From positions 3,720,001 to 3,784,000 of the forward strand of contig NZ_JAAGNZ010000001.1 in assembly GCF_010747415.1 (NCBI RefSeq): DNA of 64,000 nt, written 5' to 3'. The stretch is from Spirosoma agri (GTDB taxonomy: Bacteria; Bacteroidota; Bacteroidia; Cytophagales; Spirosomataceae). The position numbers and the translations under genes were made by a program. Positions 32,243 to 40,590 of this stretch are shown one piece after another. Position 1 is the stretch's first letter; each line of letters opens with the position of its first letter. The notes under the pieces are model-generated. The model was given only the letters and a program-made list of their open reading frames with translations, had not been told where the DNA came from and searched no databases.

Positions 32243-32372
32243 GATTGAGGTTGATTTAGATTGTATCGACTTAGTCGACATGCAAATGTAGCAAGTATAT
32301 TTGTTACAATCAATACTATTAAACAAATATTATTGTTTATTTTTGTCCATCAACTCAAAGCTGCTTACTATT
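32243..32372. promoter_or_regulatory. Divergent promoter/operator region of the prophage switch
   Basis: Leftward: TACATTTG on the minus strand (32284-32291) matches the -7 box, with TTG 16 or 20 bases upstream of it. Rightward: TATATTTG at 32297-32304 matches it too. The two boxes overlap closely, within the inverted repeat CAAAT-N11-ATTTG. AAACAA-N6-TTGTTT further right is a second inverted repeat. The layout fits one regulator controlling both directions. Confidence 0.5.
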
Positions 32373-32723
32373 ATGACAAAATTACTTGTTATGGCAATTG
32401 AGGCCGAGATTAAAGGTCAATGGTTAAGGGAGGCTATCGAGTTACAAGGTGATACCCTAAAAGAGTGTGCGTCTAAAATGGGACTGAGCTACCCGACCAC
32501 AGTTTACAATCATGCCAACGATGTGAGCTATATGGGGGCAAAGCTTTTGGCAGGTTTAGCACAAGTTTATCCAAGCATCAATCTTCACTATATTCTTACT
32601 GGGGTGGGGTTGCCGAAGCTCTCACTAGGCTCTGATTTTTCCAGCCTAACGGATGATGCGCGTACGGCTTATGAAGCAAACAAGCGCATAGTTGATCATC
32701 TGAAAGCTTTTGATGACTTATGA
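32373..32723 (+). CDS. Prophage repressor-like HTH protein
   Basis: I chose the ATG at 32373; an ATG six codons later is possible. The 116-residue product has a helix-turn-helix of the kind found in Bacteroidota phage repressors: WLREAIELQGDTLKECASKMGLSYPTTVYNHAND, followed by LLAGLAQVYPSINLHYILTG, the usual last helices of XRE domains. There is no peptidase domain, so induction would not follow the RecA/LexA way. It diverges from the early operon and is ATGA-coupled to the GIY-YIG gene. Confidence 0.75.
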   Translation: MTKLLVMAIEAEIKGQWLREAIELQGDTLKECASKMGLSYPTTVYNHANDVSYMGAKLLAGLAQVYPSINLHYILTGVGLPKLSLGSDFSSLTDDARTAYEANKRIVDHLKAFDDL

Positions 32724-33280
32724 GAACCTATTTCATTTATATACTATCAGACCCCAGAGATAATAGAGTGCGTTATGTTGGCTGTACGCTTAATCCAAAG
32801 AGTAGGCTCATTAGCCACATTTCTGGCAAAAGTGGATTTAAGCGTGCAGAATGGATCGACGAACTTAAGGTTTGTAATTTAATCCCGACTCTTACTGTTG
32901 TGTCAACGAGCCATGAAAAGCAGGCTGCCGTTTTAGAGGAAATTAGGGTCTATAAACTATATGATCCAAGTGACCTGGTTTGCGAAAACCCAGAAAGATT
33001 TAAATATTCTCAGGCCTCCAGTAAATACGAAAAGGCCAAGGGGTTGTTAGCCACAAGTCAAACCGATATCCTCGATTTCCTAAAATCGACACGATGGCTG
33101 AATATCGACTGGGTTGCAAACCAAATGTGGCCTAACAACAAAAGTGCAAACACTTACCTCAGCCGTAAGCTCAGCGGAGAACGACCCTTTACTCGAAAGG
33201 ACGCTTTGTTGGCAAAAGATGTATTGAATAAATTGGGTGTGACACTGACAGAATTGTCAGTTGCGGATGTCTATAAATAG
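32720..33280 (+). CDS. GIY-YIG nuclease with C-terminal HTH-like domain
   Basis: This 186-residue protein starts with a GIY-YIG domain (residues 1-95): YFIYIL (the GIY part), RVRYVGCT (the YIG part), then an Arg-containing helix (LNPKSRLISHI) and EKQAAVLEEIRVYK, whose Glu is the expected metal ligand. Residues about 110-186 form a separate helical domain (WVANQMWPNNKSANTYLSRKLSG, then LAKDVLNKLGVTLTEL) that looks like a small DNA-binding domain. It is translationally coupled to the repressor and ends about 100 bases from the tRNA. It might nick incoming DNA, act as a second regulator or take part in prophage maintenance; none of these is shown. Confidence 0.8.
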   Translation: MRTYFIYILSDPRDNRVRYVGCTLNPKSRLISHISGKSGFKRAEWIDELKVCNLIPTLTVVSTSHEKQAAVLEEIRVYKLYDPSDLVCENPERFKYSQASSKYEKAKGLLATSQTDILDFLKSTRWLNIDWVANQMWPNNKSANTYLSRKLSGERPFTRKDALLAKDVLNKLGVTLTELSVADVYK

Positions 33281-33330
33281 ACGCCCACTAATGGAAGAAT
33301 AGCCGATGCGGGCGAGTTTGTGGGCGAGCC

Positions 33331-33365
33331 AAAAATAAAAAAGCCGTTACTTTGGATGTAACGGC
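33331..33365 (-). terminator. Intrinsic terminator of the tRNA-Arg transcript
   Basis: On the minus strand GCCGTTAC (33365-33358) and GTAACGGC (33350-33343) form an 8-bp stem followed by TTTTTTATTTTT. It lies 13 bases after the tRNA 3' end. Confidence 0.8.
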
Positions 33366-33377
33366 CTGATAATCAAG

Positions 33378-33451
33378 TGCACTCGTAGGGATTCGAACCC
33401 CAAACCTCCTGATCCGTAGTCAGGTGCTCTATCCAATTGAGCTACGAATGC
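33378..33451 (-). tRNA. tRNA-Arg (anticodon ACG)
   Basis: The 74-base minus-strand sequence folds as a cloverleaf: acceptor GCATTCG/CGAGTGC (one G-U), anticodon stem CCTGA/TCAGG with loop CTACGGA giving anticodon ACG, and a T-loop GTTCGAATC. CCA is not encoded. The 3' end faces the prophage, the normal orientation for integration into a tRNA gene. Confidence 0.95.
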
Positions 33452-33504
33452 ATTTCCCGTTGATTGGGAGTGCAAAAGTAGACAAGAAAAGATCCTTTGT
33501 CAAG

Positions 33505-34302
33505 CTATTTTCCTAAAAAATTTGTCTTCCGTTTCGTGAGGAAAGCATCTATACCCTCAATAGCATCGGTCGAATGACCCAATTCGTTTTGATTCTCAGC
33601 CTCTTGTTCTAGCTGATGGTCGAGACTTGAGTACAGTGATTGATTAAAAACTTTTTTCATCGCCCCGATTGCACAGGTTGGTGCCGTTGCATAATAGGCA
33701 GCTACTTCGTCAATTGTTTTGGCCAGATCAGCCGCTGGCACCGAACGATTGACTAGACCTATCTGGGCGGCTTCAGGACCATAAACACGTCGTCCGGTGC
33801 TACTCATCTCGAAAGCCCGCTGTGGGCCAATGAGACGGGGCAGGAAAAAAGTGGAGCCCGCATCTGGCATAAGGCCAATGTTGACAAATAGCTGACTGAA
33901 ATAAGCCTCATCAGCACAGATAACTAGGTCACAAGCAAGCGCCAATGAACAACCCGCACCAGCGGCAACCCCGTTAACGCAGCCAACGATTGGCTTTGCC
34001 AGATTTCGCATCGCCCTGATCATAGGGTTGTAGCCAGTACGTAGCGATTCACCAAGCTCCAACTGACCTCCTGTAGTCGCAGCACTGGCAAAACCCTCCT
34101 TCAAATCGGCCCCCGAACAAAAAGCCTTGTCCCCTGCCCCGGTTATTACTGCGACCCGAATGCTGTCGTCGTCTCCAGCCGCGTTGATGGCTTCCGTAAT
34201 GTCCTGAATCAACCCAGCACTAAGCGCATTGTACACCTTCGGTCGATTGAGGGTGATGCGGCATACTCCGTCGGTGATCTCGTAAAGCAGGTTCTCAAAC
34301 AT
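33505..34302 (-). CDS. Enoyl-CoA hydratase/isomerase family protein (PaaG-like)
   Basis: This 265-residue crotonase-fold protein acts on acyl-CoA esters, probably in fatty-acid or aromatic (phenylacetate) breakdown. The oxyanion-hole segments are visible as AFCSGADLKEG and NGVAAGAGCSLALACD. MPDAGSTFFLPRLIG corresponds to the site where PaaG-type isomerases carry a catalytic Asp and classical hydratases carry Glu, so an isomerase of the PaaG kind is more likely than a plain hydratase. The length is normal. It is the first host gene after the tRNA and stands alone, so its pathway is not shown by its neighbours. Confidence 0.85.
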   Translation of the reverse strand: MFENLLYEITDGVCRITLNRPKVYNALSAGLIQDITEAINAAGDDDSIRVAVITGAGDKAFCSGADLKEGFASAATTGGQLELGESLRTGYNPMIRAMRNLAKPIVGCVNGVAAGAGCSLALACDLVICADEAYFSQLFVNIGLMPDAGSTFFLPRLIGPQRAFEMSSTGRRVYGPEAAQIGLVNRSVPAADLAKTIDEVAAYYATAPTCAIGAMKKVFNQSLYSSLDHQLEQEAENQNELGHSTDAIEGIDAFLTKRKTNFLGK

Positions 34303-34482
34303 CGTTTAGCGTCGTTACTCTATATTAATAGGCAAGCATACAGCTTTTATCAGACACAGCAAAACGAACAACGTTTTAATGGAATTTTGTCAATAAGACA
34401 CCGTGTACGCCAGCCATTCGACTGGTCTCTAATTGGGTACAGAGCATACTCGCCCGGTAAACCGCGGGGAATGCAACCGGTG

Positions 34483-35190
34483 TCAGATCAGAAACTGAAC
34501 GGTAAGCATACTCAGGAAGAAACCCAATCCAAACCCGGCTCCTATCTGGGCGGGCGTATGTGCATTGAGCTGAAGGCGGGCACTGCCTGTCAGGCCAGCC
34601 AGAATAACTAAAATTGCCAGTACAAACACCAGATCGACCTCACCAAATTTTGTAATGATGCCTGCCACTGCACCCACCACTCCGCCAATACCTACGCTAT
34701 GCGCACTGATTTGCCAGTATAAACTGATCAGCCCGACCAGCAGAATAGAAACCGTTACCGACCCAAGCAGAATAGCGATCTCGGGGGCAACACTAGACAA
34801 CAGCTGCATCCGAAAACCGAACAGGAACGTAAGCCCGGCATAGACAATGGCCGTCAAAAAATAAGGTAATCGACGGTCAGCCAGGGTGTCCAGCTGTAAT
34901 GATTGAACGTAGCCACTACGATATAGATAGTAGATCAGCAGCGACGGCACGGCGAATGTGCCAATAAAGATCAGGACCAGCAGACTAAGCCGTAACGTAC
35001 CCGAAAAGGCATCGACGCCCACTATAGACGGGGCCAGATATAGCAGAATAGCGAACAGGAGCGTCGGCATCAACAAGGGATGTAACGCAATGGAGAGGAA
35101 ACGGGCAAGCGAAGCGTTCAACGAATTAAAAATTAGGACCGGGTCGCCGGTGCGATGATATATGCGCTCGGAAGTGGCCGATAGCGACAA
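34483..35190 (-). CDS. PAP2-like integral membrane protein
   Basis: This 235-residue protein has about six transmembrane segments. The patterns DRRLPYFL, QISAHSVGIGG and ARLQLNAHTPAQIGAGFGLG correspond in order to the three PAP2 phosphatase motifs, with the two His residues kept but the first motif weak. Such proteins hydrolyse lipid phosphates such as undecaprenyl pyrophosphate. Activity is uncertain because the first motif is divergent. It is followed by rpoN upstream on the same strand, 52 bases away. Confidence 0.7.
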   Translation of the reverse strand: MSLSATSERIYHRTGDPVLIFNSLNASLARFLSIALHPLLMPTLLFAILLYLAPSIVGVDAFSGTLRLSLLVLIFIGTFAVPSLLIYYLYRSGYVQSLQLDTLADRRLPYFLTAIVYAGLTFLFGFRMQLLSSVAPEIAILLGSVTVSILLVGLISLYWQISAHSVGIGGVVGAVAGIITKFGEVDLVFVLAILVILAGLTGSARLQLNAHTPAQIGAGFGLGFFLSMLTVQFLI

Positions 35191-35241
35191 CGTTGGGAGT
35201 AGTAGCCGTCGTTATCCTGGCCTGCTCACAATCACACGTGA

Positions 35242-36693
35242 TTAAAGCTGTTTTCTGAGTCGGGCTACCGGAATGTTTAGCTGTTCACGGTACTTGGCCA
35301 CCGTACGGCGCGCGATGTTGTAGCCCCGATCATTCAGGATTTTTTCGAGCTTGTCGTCCGAAAGCGGGTTCAGTTTAGGCTCGTTATCAATCAGGTCCTT
35401 TAGAATGTTTTTCACCTCCCGACTACTGACATCTTCGCCCGAATCCGTTGCAATACCCTCCGAAAAGAAATATTTGAGCGGATAAATACCGAACTCGGTT
35501 TGCACCGATTTGCTATTGGCTACCCGCGAAACGGTCGAAACATCCATATCGATCAGCGTGGCAATGTCCTTCAAAATCATTGGACGAAGCTTCGACTCTT
35601 CGCCGGAAAGAAAGAAATCGTACTGAAAACGCACGATAGCATTCATCGTTTTCAGCAACGTTTGCTGCCGTTGCTTGATTGCGTCGATAAACCACTTGGC
35701 CGCGTCGAGTTTTTGCTTCACGAACGAAACCGTTTCTTTCAGGGACTTATTCTGCTTGCTGCTCTTATCGTACGTATCGAGCATGTCGGCAAACGACCGG
35801 CTGATGCGTAGTTCAGGCGCATTCTTGGAATTCAGCGTCAGGTCGAGTTTACCGCTGCTGTTGGTCAGAATAAAATCCGGGATCAGGTACTGAATGGACC
35901 CTCCTTCCCCATCGACGGAGCCCGGCTTCGGGTTCAGTTTGATAATGATGTCGATTACCCGTTTCAGCGATTCGTCACTGATGTTGAGCCGACGCTGGAT
36001 TTTGTCGAAGTGCTTCTTGGAAAACTCGTCGAAACAATCTTCAATGATGCGAATGGCGAGTACAATGTACGGGTCCGATGTATCCTTACGCTGAAGCTGC
36101 AACAGCAGACATTCCTGAAGCGAACGGGCACCAATACCAGGCGGGTCGAAAGTTTGAATTTTCTGAAGCACTTCTTCCAGCTCGTCCGTATCCGTGAATA
36201 CATTCTGCGAAAAAGCGAGGTCATTCACAATGGCCTGCATCGACCGGCGAATATAGCCGTCCGCTTCTATGCTACCGATAAGCTGAAGGCCAACAATGCG
36301 TTGATTTTCGGTCAGTTGCAGGTAACCAAACTGCTGCATCAACGAGTCGAGCAGGCTCGAACTGGTAGCAATGGGCATATCCCGGTCTTCTTCGCCGTAA
36401 TTGCCATCACCCTGCATTTTATAACCAGCGTAATCTTCGTTCTGTAGATAGGTATCAATGTCCAGATCGTCGTTGCGGTCCTTGTAATCGTCGTCGAATT
36501 CGTCAGCGAAGGAATCTTCTTCTTTAGGTTCGTACTCTTCGTCCATGCCCTCCTCAAGCGCCGGATTGATTTCCAGTTCCTCTTCGATGCGGGTGTCGAG
36601 CTCGGCCGTGGGAATTTGCAACAGCTTGATAAACTGTATCTGTTGGGGAGACAGTTTCTGTTGAAGTGACTGGGAGAGACTTAACTTCTGCAT
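35242..36693 (-). CDS. rpoN: RNA polymerase sigma-54 factor
   Basis: I chose the ATG at 36691-36693 (MQKLSLSQSLQQKLSPQQIQ), the usual start of Bacteroidota RpoN; the frame is open 22 codons further. The 483-residue product has the Gln-rich activator-interacting region I (residues 1-50), an acidic region II (55-120), the core-binding region III and, near the C-terminus, the RpoN box ARRTVAKYRE that contacts the -24 element. It directs core polymerase to -24/-12 promoters and needs AAA+ activators, none of which is in the window. The gene diverges from pncB. Confidence 0.96.
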   Translation of the reverse strand: MQKLSLSQSLQQKLSPQQIQFIKLLQIPTAELDTRIEEELEINPALEEGMDEEYEPKEEDSFADEFDDDYKDRNDDLDIDTYLQNEDYAGYKMQGDGNYGEEDRDMPIATSSSLLDSLMQQFGYLQLTENQRIVGLQLIGSIEADGYIRRSMQAIVNDLAFSQNVFTDTDELEEVLQKIQTFDPPGIGARSLQECLLLQLQRKDTSDPYIVLAIRIIEDCFDEFSKKHFDKIQRRLNISDESLKRVIDIIIKLNPKPGSVDGEGGSIQYLIPDFILTNSSGKLDLTLNSKNAPELRISRSFADMLDTYDKSSKQNKSLKETVSFVKQKLDAAKWFIDAIKQRQQTLLKTMNAIVRFQYDFFLSGEESKLRPMILKDIATLIDMDVSTVSRVANSKSVQTEFGIYPLKYFFSEGIATDSGEDVSSREVKNILKDLIDNEPKLNPLSDDKLEKILNDRGYNIARRTVAKYREQLNIPVARLRKQL

Positions 36694-36807
36694 GGATGGT
36701 GAGTATAAGCAGTACAATAACGAGTCATGCGGAGCTGTCTTTGCCAAAGCGCCCGGCACAAATATCAGACCAATTTACCTTTTTTTTGTTTGGAACGGAC
36801 AAAAATT

Positions 36808-36836
36808 TTGCAGAAAGTTACATAGCCTTACCTTCG
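36808..36836 (+). promoter_or_regulatory. Promoter of pncB, possibly giving a leaderless mRNA
   Basis: TTG (36808-36810) and TACCTTCG (36829-36836) are 18 bases apart, a close match to TTG/TAnnTTTG. Transcription would start about 4-7 bases after the box, at or next to the ATG at 36841. Confidence 0.55.
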
Positions 36837-36840
36837 TACC

Positions 36841-38373
36841 ATGACCAACAAACTGTACGATACGTCACTTAGCTTACTGACCGATTTGTATCAGGTAACC
36901 ATGGCCTATGGCTACTGGAAATCCGGGACCGCTGAGAAAGAAGCCGTCTTCAATTTATACTTTCGTAAACATCCCTTTGGTGGAGGATTCACCGTCGCCT
37001 GCGGATTAACGAACGTCATAGGCTACATAGAGCACTTTAGCCTGTCGAAAAAAGACATCCGTTACCTTGGCACATTGACGGGCAATGATGGTCAGCCGCT
37101 TTTCGAAGAAGCGTTTCTGGATTATTTGGCCCAGTTAAAACTCACCTGCGACATAGAAGCCATTCCGGAAGGAACCGTTGTGTTTCCCAATGAACCCCTG
37201 GTTCGGGTTCGTGGTCCTATTCTACAATGCCAGCTTCTTGAAACGCCCCTGCTCAACCTGATCAATTTCGAATCGCTGATTGCCACCAAAGCCGCCCGAT
37301 TACGCCTGGTCGCCGAAGAAGATACGCTGCTTGAGTTTGGTCTGCGCCGGGCACAGGGTATCGATGGCGGCATGACGGCGTCGCGGGCAGCTTACATTGG
37401 CGGGTGCGATGCGACCTCAAATGTGTTGGCGGGAAAGCTATATGGCATTCCGGTTCGCGGTACGCACGCGCATAGCTGGGTCATGTCGTTCGATACGGAG
37501 CTGGAAGCCTTTCAGACGTACGCCGATGTGTTGCCCAACAACGTAACGCTGCTGGTCGATACGTACGACACGATTCAGGGGGTTCGCCATGCGATTGAGG
37601 CTGGTCGAACGCTGGAACAGCGGGGCCATAAACTGGCGGGCATACGGCTCGATTCGGGCGATCTGGCGTACCTGAGCATTGAAGCCCGTAAACTACTGGA
37701 CGAAGCGGGGTTTACGGATACGGCCATCGTTGCCAGTAATGACCTGGATGAAACCATTATCAGCAGCCTCAAACAACAGGGCGCAAAAATTAACGTCTGG
37801 GGTGTCGGTACCAAGCTCGTTACAGCTTTCGATCAGCCCGCCCTGGGTGGGGTCTATAAACTGGCGGCTCTGCGTCATGAGCAAACACCCGATTCATCGC
37901 CGGATGCGTGGGACTACAAAATGAAACTCTCGGAGCAGGCCATTAAGGTGTCGACGCCGGGTATTCAGCAGGTCCGCCGGTTTCGCAACGAACAGGGTTT
38001 TATGGCCGACATGATTTATGATGAAAGCAGCACCGGAGCGCATCCCGATAAAGCGACGATGACCATGATCGATCCGCTTGATTTCACCAAACGACGCAAA
38101 TTCGATGCCAGTCAGCCATTCGATGATTTACTGGTTCCTGTATTTCGGGGCGGTACTTGTGTGTACGAGAATCCGGATATTCATGCGATTCGGGAACGGG
38201 TACAGACGCAACTCGCCGGGCTGCATCCAGGCGTGAAGCGTTTTGTAAACCCGCATACGTATCCGGTCGGCCTGGAAAAAAAGCTGCATGAACTGAAAAC
38301 CGAACTGATTATGAAGCTACGAGAGGGTAATGACCAAAACGCTTCCTCCCGTACTACCGAAAGCCCTGCCTAG
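36841..38373 (+). CDS. pncB: Nicotinate phosphoribosyltransferase
   Basis: This 510-residue enzyme makes nicotinate mononucleotide from nicotinate and PRPP with ATP hydrolysis, in the Preiss-Handler NAD salvage route. Family signatures include LLTDLYQVTMAYGYW at the start, GGCDATSNVLAG, the GTHAHSW segment near residues 206-212 whose His is phosphorylated in the family, and IRLDSGDLAYLS. Its length fits the larger bacterial form. The ATG at 36841 cannot be later without losing conserved residues. It diverges from rpoN. Confidence 0.95.
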   Translation: MTNKLYDTSLSLLTDLYQVTMAYGYWKSGTAEKEAVFNLYFRKHPFGGGFTVACGLTNVIGYIEHFSLSKKDIRYLGTLTGNDGQPLFEEAFLDYLAQLKLTCDIEAIPEGTVVFPNEPLVRVRGPILQCQLLETPLLNLINFESLIATKAARLRLVAEEDTLLEFGLRRAQGIDGGMTASRAAYIGGCDATSNVLAGKLYGIPVRGTHAHSWVMSFDTELEAFQTYADVLPNNVTLLVDTYDTIQGVRHAIEAGRTLEQRGHKLAGIRLDSGDLAYLSIEARKLLDEAGFTDTAIVASNDLDETIISSLKQQGAKINVWGVGTKLVTAFDQPALGGVYKLAALRHEQTPDSSPDAWDYKMKLSEQAIKVSTPGIQQVRRFRNEQGFMADMIYDESSTGAHPDKATMTMIDPLDFTKRRKFDASQPFDDLLVPVFRGGTCVYENPDIHAIRERVQTQLAGLHPGVKRFVNPHTYPVGLEKKLHELKTELIMKLREGNDQNASSRTTESPA

Positions 38374-38399
38374 AAAACTAGGTCCAGGCAGGGCTTCGG
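38357..38399. repeat. Hairpin overlapping the pncB stop codon
   Basis: CCGAAAGCCCTGCCT (38357-38371) pairs with AGGCAGGGCTTCGG (38386-38399), about 14 bp. It covers the last four codons and part of the stop. No T-run follows, so it may protect the mRNA 3' end or terminate weakly. Confidence 0.55.
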
Positions 38400-38742
38400 C
38401 CTAACAAAGGGCGATGTGTTTCAACGGACCTGTTTACGCGCGTTTAGCACACCATCAGTCAATGGACATTGTGGATAGTAACGAAAAGCGTAAGCGAATC
38501 TACAGCAACTCAATACGTAAACTTAGTTTCTATTGTCAATGGATGATCCTCTGTCAAACTTCCCCTATTTCATCCATATCGGCAAGATTAAGCTTATCAA
38601 CTACCCGGTTTTTCTTTTGAAATGACGAGTTTTTCTTTCGGCAGATACGCCCGTTAAACCTACTTTCTTTCCGTAAATTTGGCTTAAGTACATAGCTAGT
38701 AGTCAGCAATAAGCACCTTGCCTTTCGTAAATCACTGCCCTG
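38374..38742. other. Intergenic region upstream of the histidine kinase
   Basis: Apart from the hairpin at its start and a likely promoter at 38674-38681, I see nothing in these 369 bases. No supported gene is present. Confidence 0.5.
38654..38681 (+). promoter_or_regulatory. Candidate promoter of the histidine kinase/LytTR pair
   Basis: TAAATTTG (38674-38681) is an exact TAnnTTTG box. TTA at 38654-38656, 17 bases upstream, is a weak -33 element. The ATG follows 61 bases later. Confidence 0.45.
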
Positions 38743-40581
38743 ATGGATCGTTTTGCTTCGTTCTGTATTTTCCTGTTCGTGCTGTGGCTCCCTATGAGTA
38801 AGCCGGTTGCAGCGCAGGGTACGACCCACCTGACCGTTCAGTTGGACAGGCTCCGGAAGGCAAAGGCAACCGAACAGGAAGCGATGGCAAAGAACGATTC
38901 GTTACTTTTGGCCGAAGCCTGGTATCTGTACGGGAAAACCTACGCGTTCTCGGGGGATTATCGGGTCTCGCAGCAGTATTTCGTAAAATCGCTCAGTATC
39001 CATGAACCACGGGGTGATTCTTTTGAGCTGGGCCGATTGTATGTCCGCCTGAGTGAAAATGAAAACAGACAGGGCGATAGTGAACGGGCTCTTTATTACG
39101 CCAACCTTGCCACTCGTGTTTTCCAGCGAATTCATTCAGACGATGGGCTGATGCGCTCCTACGGCTCGCTGGGCAAAGCATACGAACGTAATTGGCATGG
39201 CCAGTGGCAACGGAACCGGGCGAAATTCGATTCGATTTTTTCCTGCTACAAAAAAGTGGAGTCCCTGGGCTACCAGTTAAAGGATACGATGGGCATTGCT
39301 GAAGCGCACATGCAACTGGGCGAGTTTCTGACCCAGGTCAATGATCCGAAAGCCATACCTTACCTGGAATCCGGTCTTCATCTCTTCACCATAAACCACA
39401 AGATCGGGCCCAGCGTAGATGCGATGGCGCAGCTGGCGACAGCTTATTTGATGGTTGGAAAGACGACGTTAGCGTACCAGATCCTGCGCAACGCCGAAGC
39501 GATCTACGCGCGCGAAAAGCTCAATGAGTATACCATTCTTCTGAATCTGGAACGGGTGTTCGTTCACTATTTTGAGACGACGGGCCAATTTGATAAAGCC
39601 TACCGGCGACTGAAGACGAAAAGTGAACTGGAACGGTCCATTCTTCTCGAAGACCGGAATGGGGCCATCGCGCGGTTGAACGTAGAATATGAAACCGCAA
39701 AAAACGTAACTCTGCTCAATGCTCAGAAACGGGAACTGGCTTTACGCGATCAAAATCTGCTAACTCAACGACGCTTCATGAGTACGCTCCTGGCCCTGCT
39801 GATCATGGCTCTGGTGATGAGTCTCGTCTTTTTTCAGTTGTACCGAAAGAAACAGCGGATCAGCAGACGCTACGAAGACCTACTCAAAGAGCAGAATCAC
39901 CGGGTAAAAAATAATCTACAGGTCGTGTCGAGCCTGTTGAGTATGCAATCCAAGCGGCTTACCGACGAAACGGCGAAAAAAGCGGTACAGGAAAGTCTCC
40001 TCCGGGTGCAGTCGATGGCTATCCTCCATCAACGGCTTTACGATGGTGATCACCTGGCCGAAGTTGATCTTGACGATTACATCAGGGAAGTAACCAAAGG
40101 AGCCTTACAGGCGTTCGGTTATCCGTCACTGGATACTCAATTCGACATCGAGTCGATTTACCTGCCAGCCGACAAAGCCATTTCGATGGGGTTAATCCTG
40201 AATGAACTGATCACGAATGCCTGCAAGTACGCCTTCCCGCAAAACAGCGAGCCTTTCCTGGCCATAAGCTTCCACAAAAAAGGCCAGAAGTTAATATTGA
40301 CGGTAACCGACAACGGGCCCGGCATGGATAGGCCCGGACTGGATAGACCCGGGCTGAATAGATACAGCGTGAACCCCAGTTTAGATGGATACATCCCGAA
40401 CGGCTCCCAACCGGCCCAGTCAGTCACAACGTCAGCCCGCAGGTCCCATACCACGGCCCGTTCGTTTGGCATGGCGCTGATTCAGGCACAGGTCATTCAG
40501 CTTAATGGCACCTCCTGGTTCAGTTCCAGCAACAACCCTGCGGATGATGGTACGGTATTTACCCTCGAGTTCAACGCATAG
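38743..40581 (+). CDS. Membrane histidine kinase with TPR sensor (HisKA_2 type)
   Basis: This 612-residue protein has a signal peptide (residues 1-25), a periplasmic helical TPR-like region (about 30-330), one membrane span (about 347-366) and a HisKA_2-type dimerisation domain in which His386 of NHRVKNNLQ is the phospho-acceptor. The ATPase domain follows with NELITNACKYAF (N box) and VTDNGPGM (G1). An unusual insertion after G1 repeats DRPGL and continues for about 40 residues with Ser/Thr/Pro before the next motif. The LytTR regulator starts nine bases later and is its likely partner. Confidence 0.9.
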   Translation: MDRFASFCIFLFVLWLPMSKPVAAQGTTHLTVQLDRLRKAKATEQEAMAKNDSLLLAEAWYLYGKTYAFSGDYRVSQQYFVKSLSIHEPRGDSFELGRLYVRLSENENRQGDSERALYYANLATRVFQRIHSDDGLMRSYGSLGKAYERNWHGQWQRNRAKFDSIFSCYKKVESLGYQLKDTMGIAEAHMQLGEFLTQVNDPKAIPYLESGLHLFTINHKIGPSVDAMAQLATAYLMVGKTTLAYQILRNAEAIYAREKLNEYTILLNLERVFVHYFETTGQFDKAYRRLKTKSELERSILLEDRNGAIARLNVEYETAKNVTLLNAQKRELALRDQNLLTQRRFMSTLLALLIMALVMSLVFFQLYRKKQRISRRYEDLLKEQNHRVKNNLQVVSSLLSMQSKRLTDETAKKAVQESLLRVQSMAILHQRLYDGDHLAEVDLDDYIREVTKGALQAFGYPSLDTQFDIESIYLPADKAISMGLILNELITNACKYAFPQNSEPFLAISFHKKGQKLILTVTDNGPGMDRPGLDRPGLNRYSVNPSLDGYIPNGSQPAQSVTTSARRSHTTARSFGMALIQAQVIQLNGTSWFSSSNNPADDGTVFTLEFNA

Positions 40582-40590
40582 CATTAGCTT

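Noticed and set aside
1..33330. Integrase, excisionase, holin or endolysin
   Set aside because: No protein in the visible part has a tyrosine or serine recombinase motif, a muramidase/amidase motif or a holin pattern; these genes are probably left of the window. The GIY-YIG protein is not an integrase.
33423..33440. CTCTATCCA as a fifth copy of the TGGATAGA element
   Set aside because: It is the D-arm of the tRNA-Arg (TTGGATAGAGC) and has no terminator stem next to it in the same layout.
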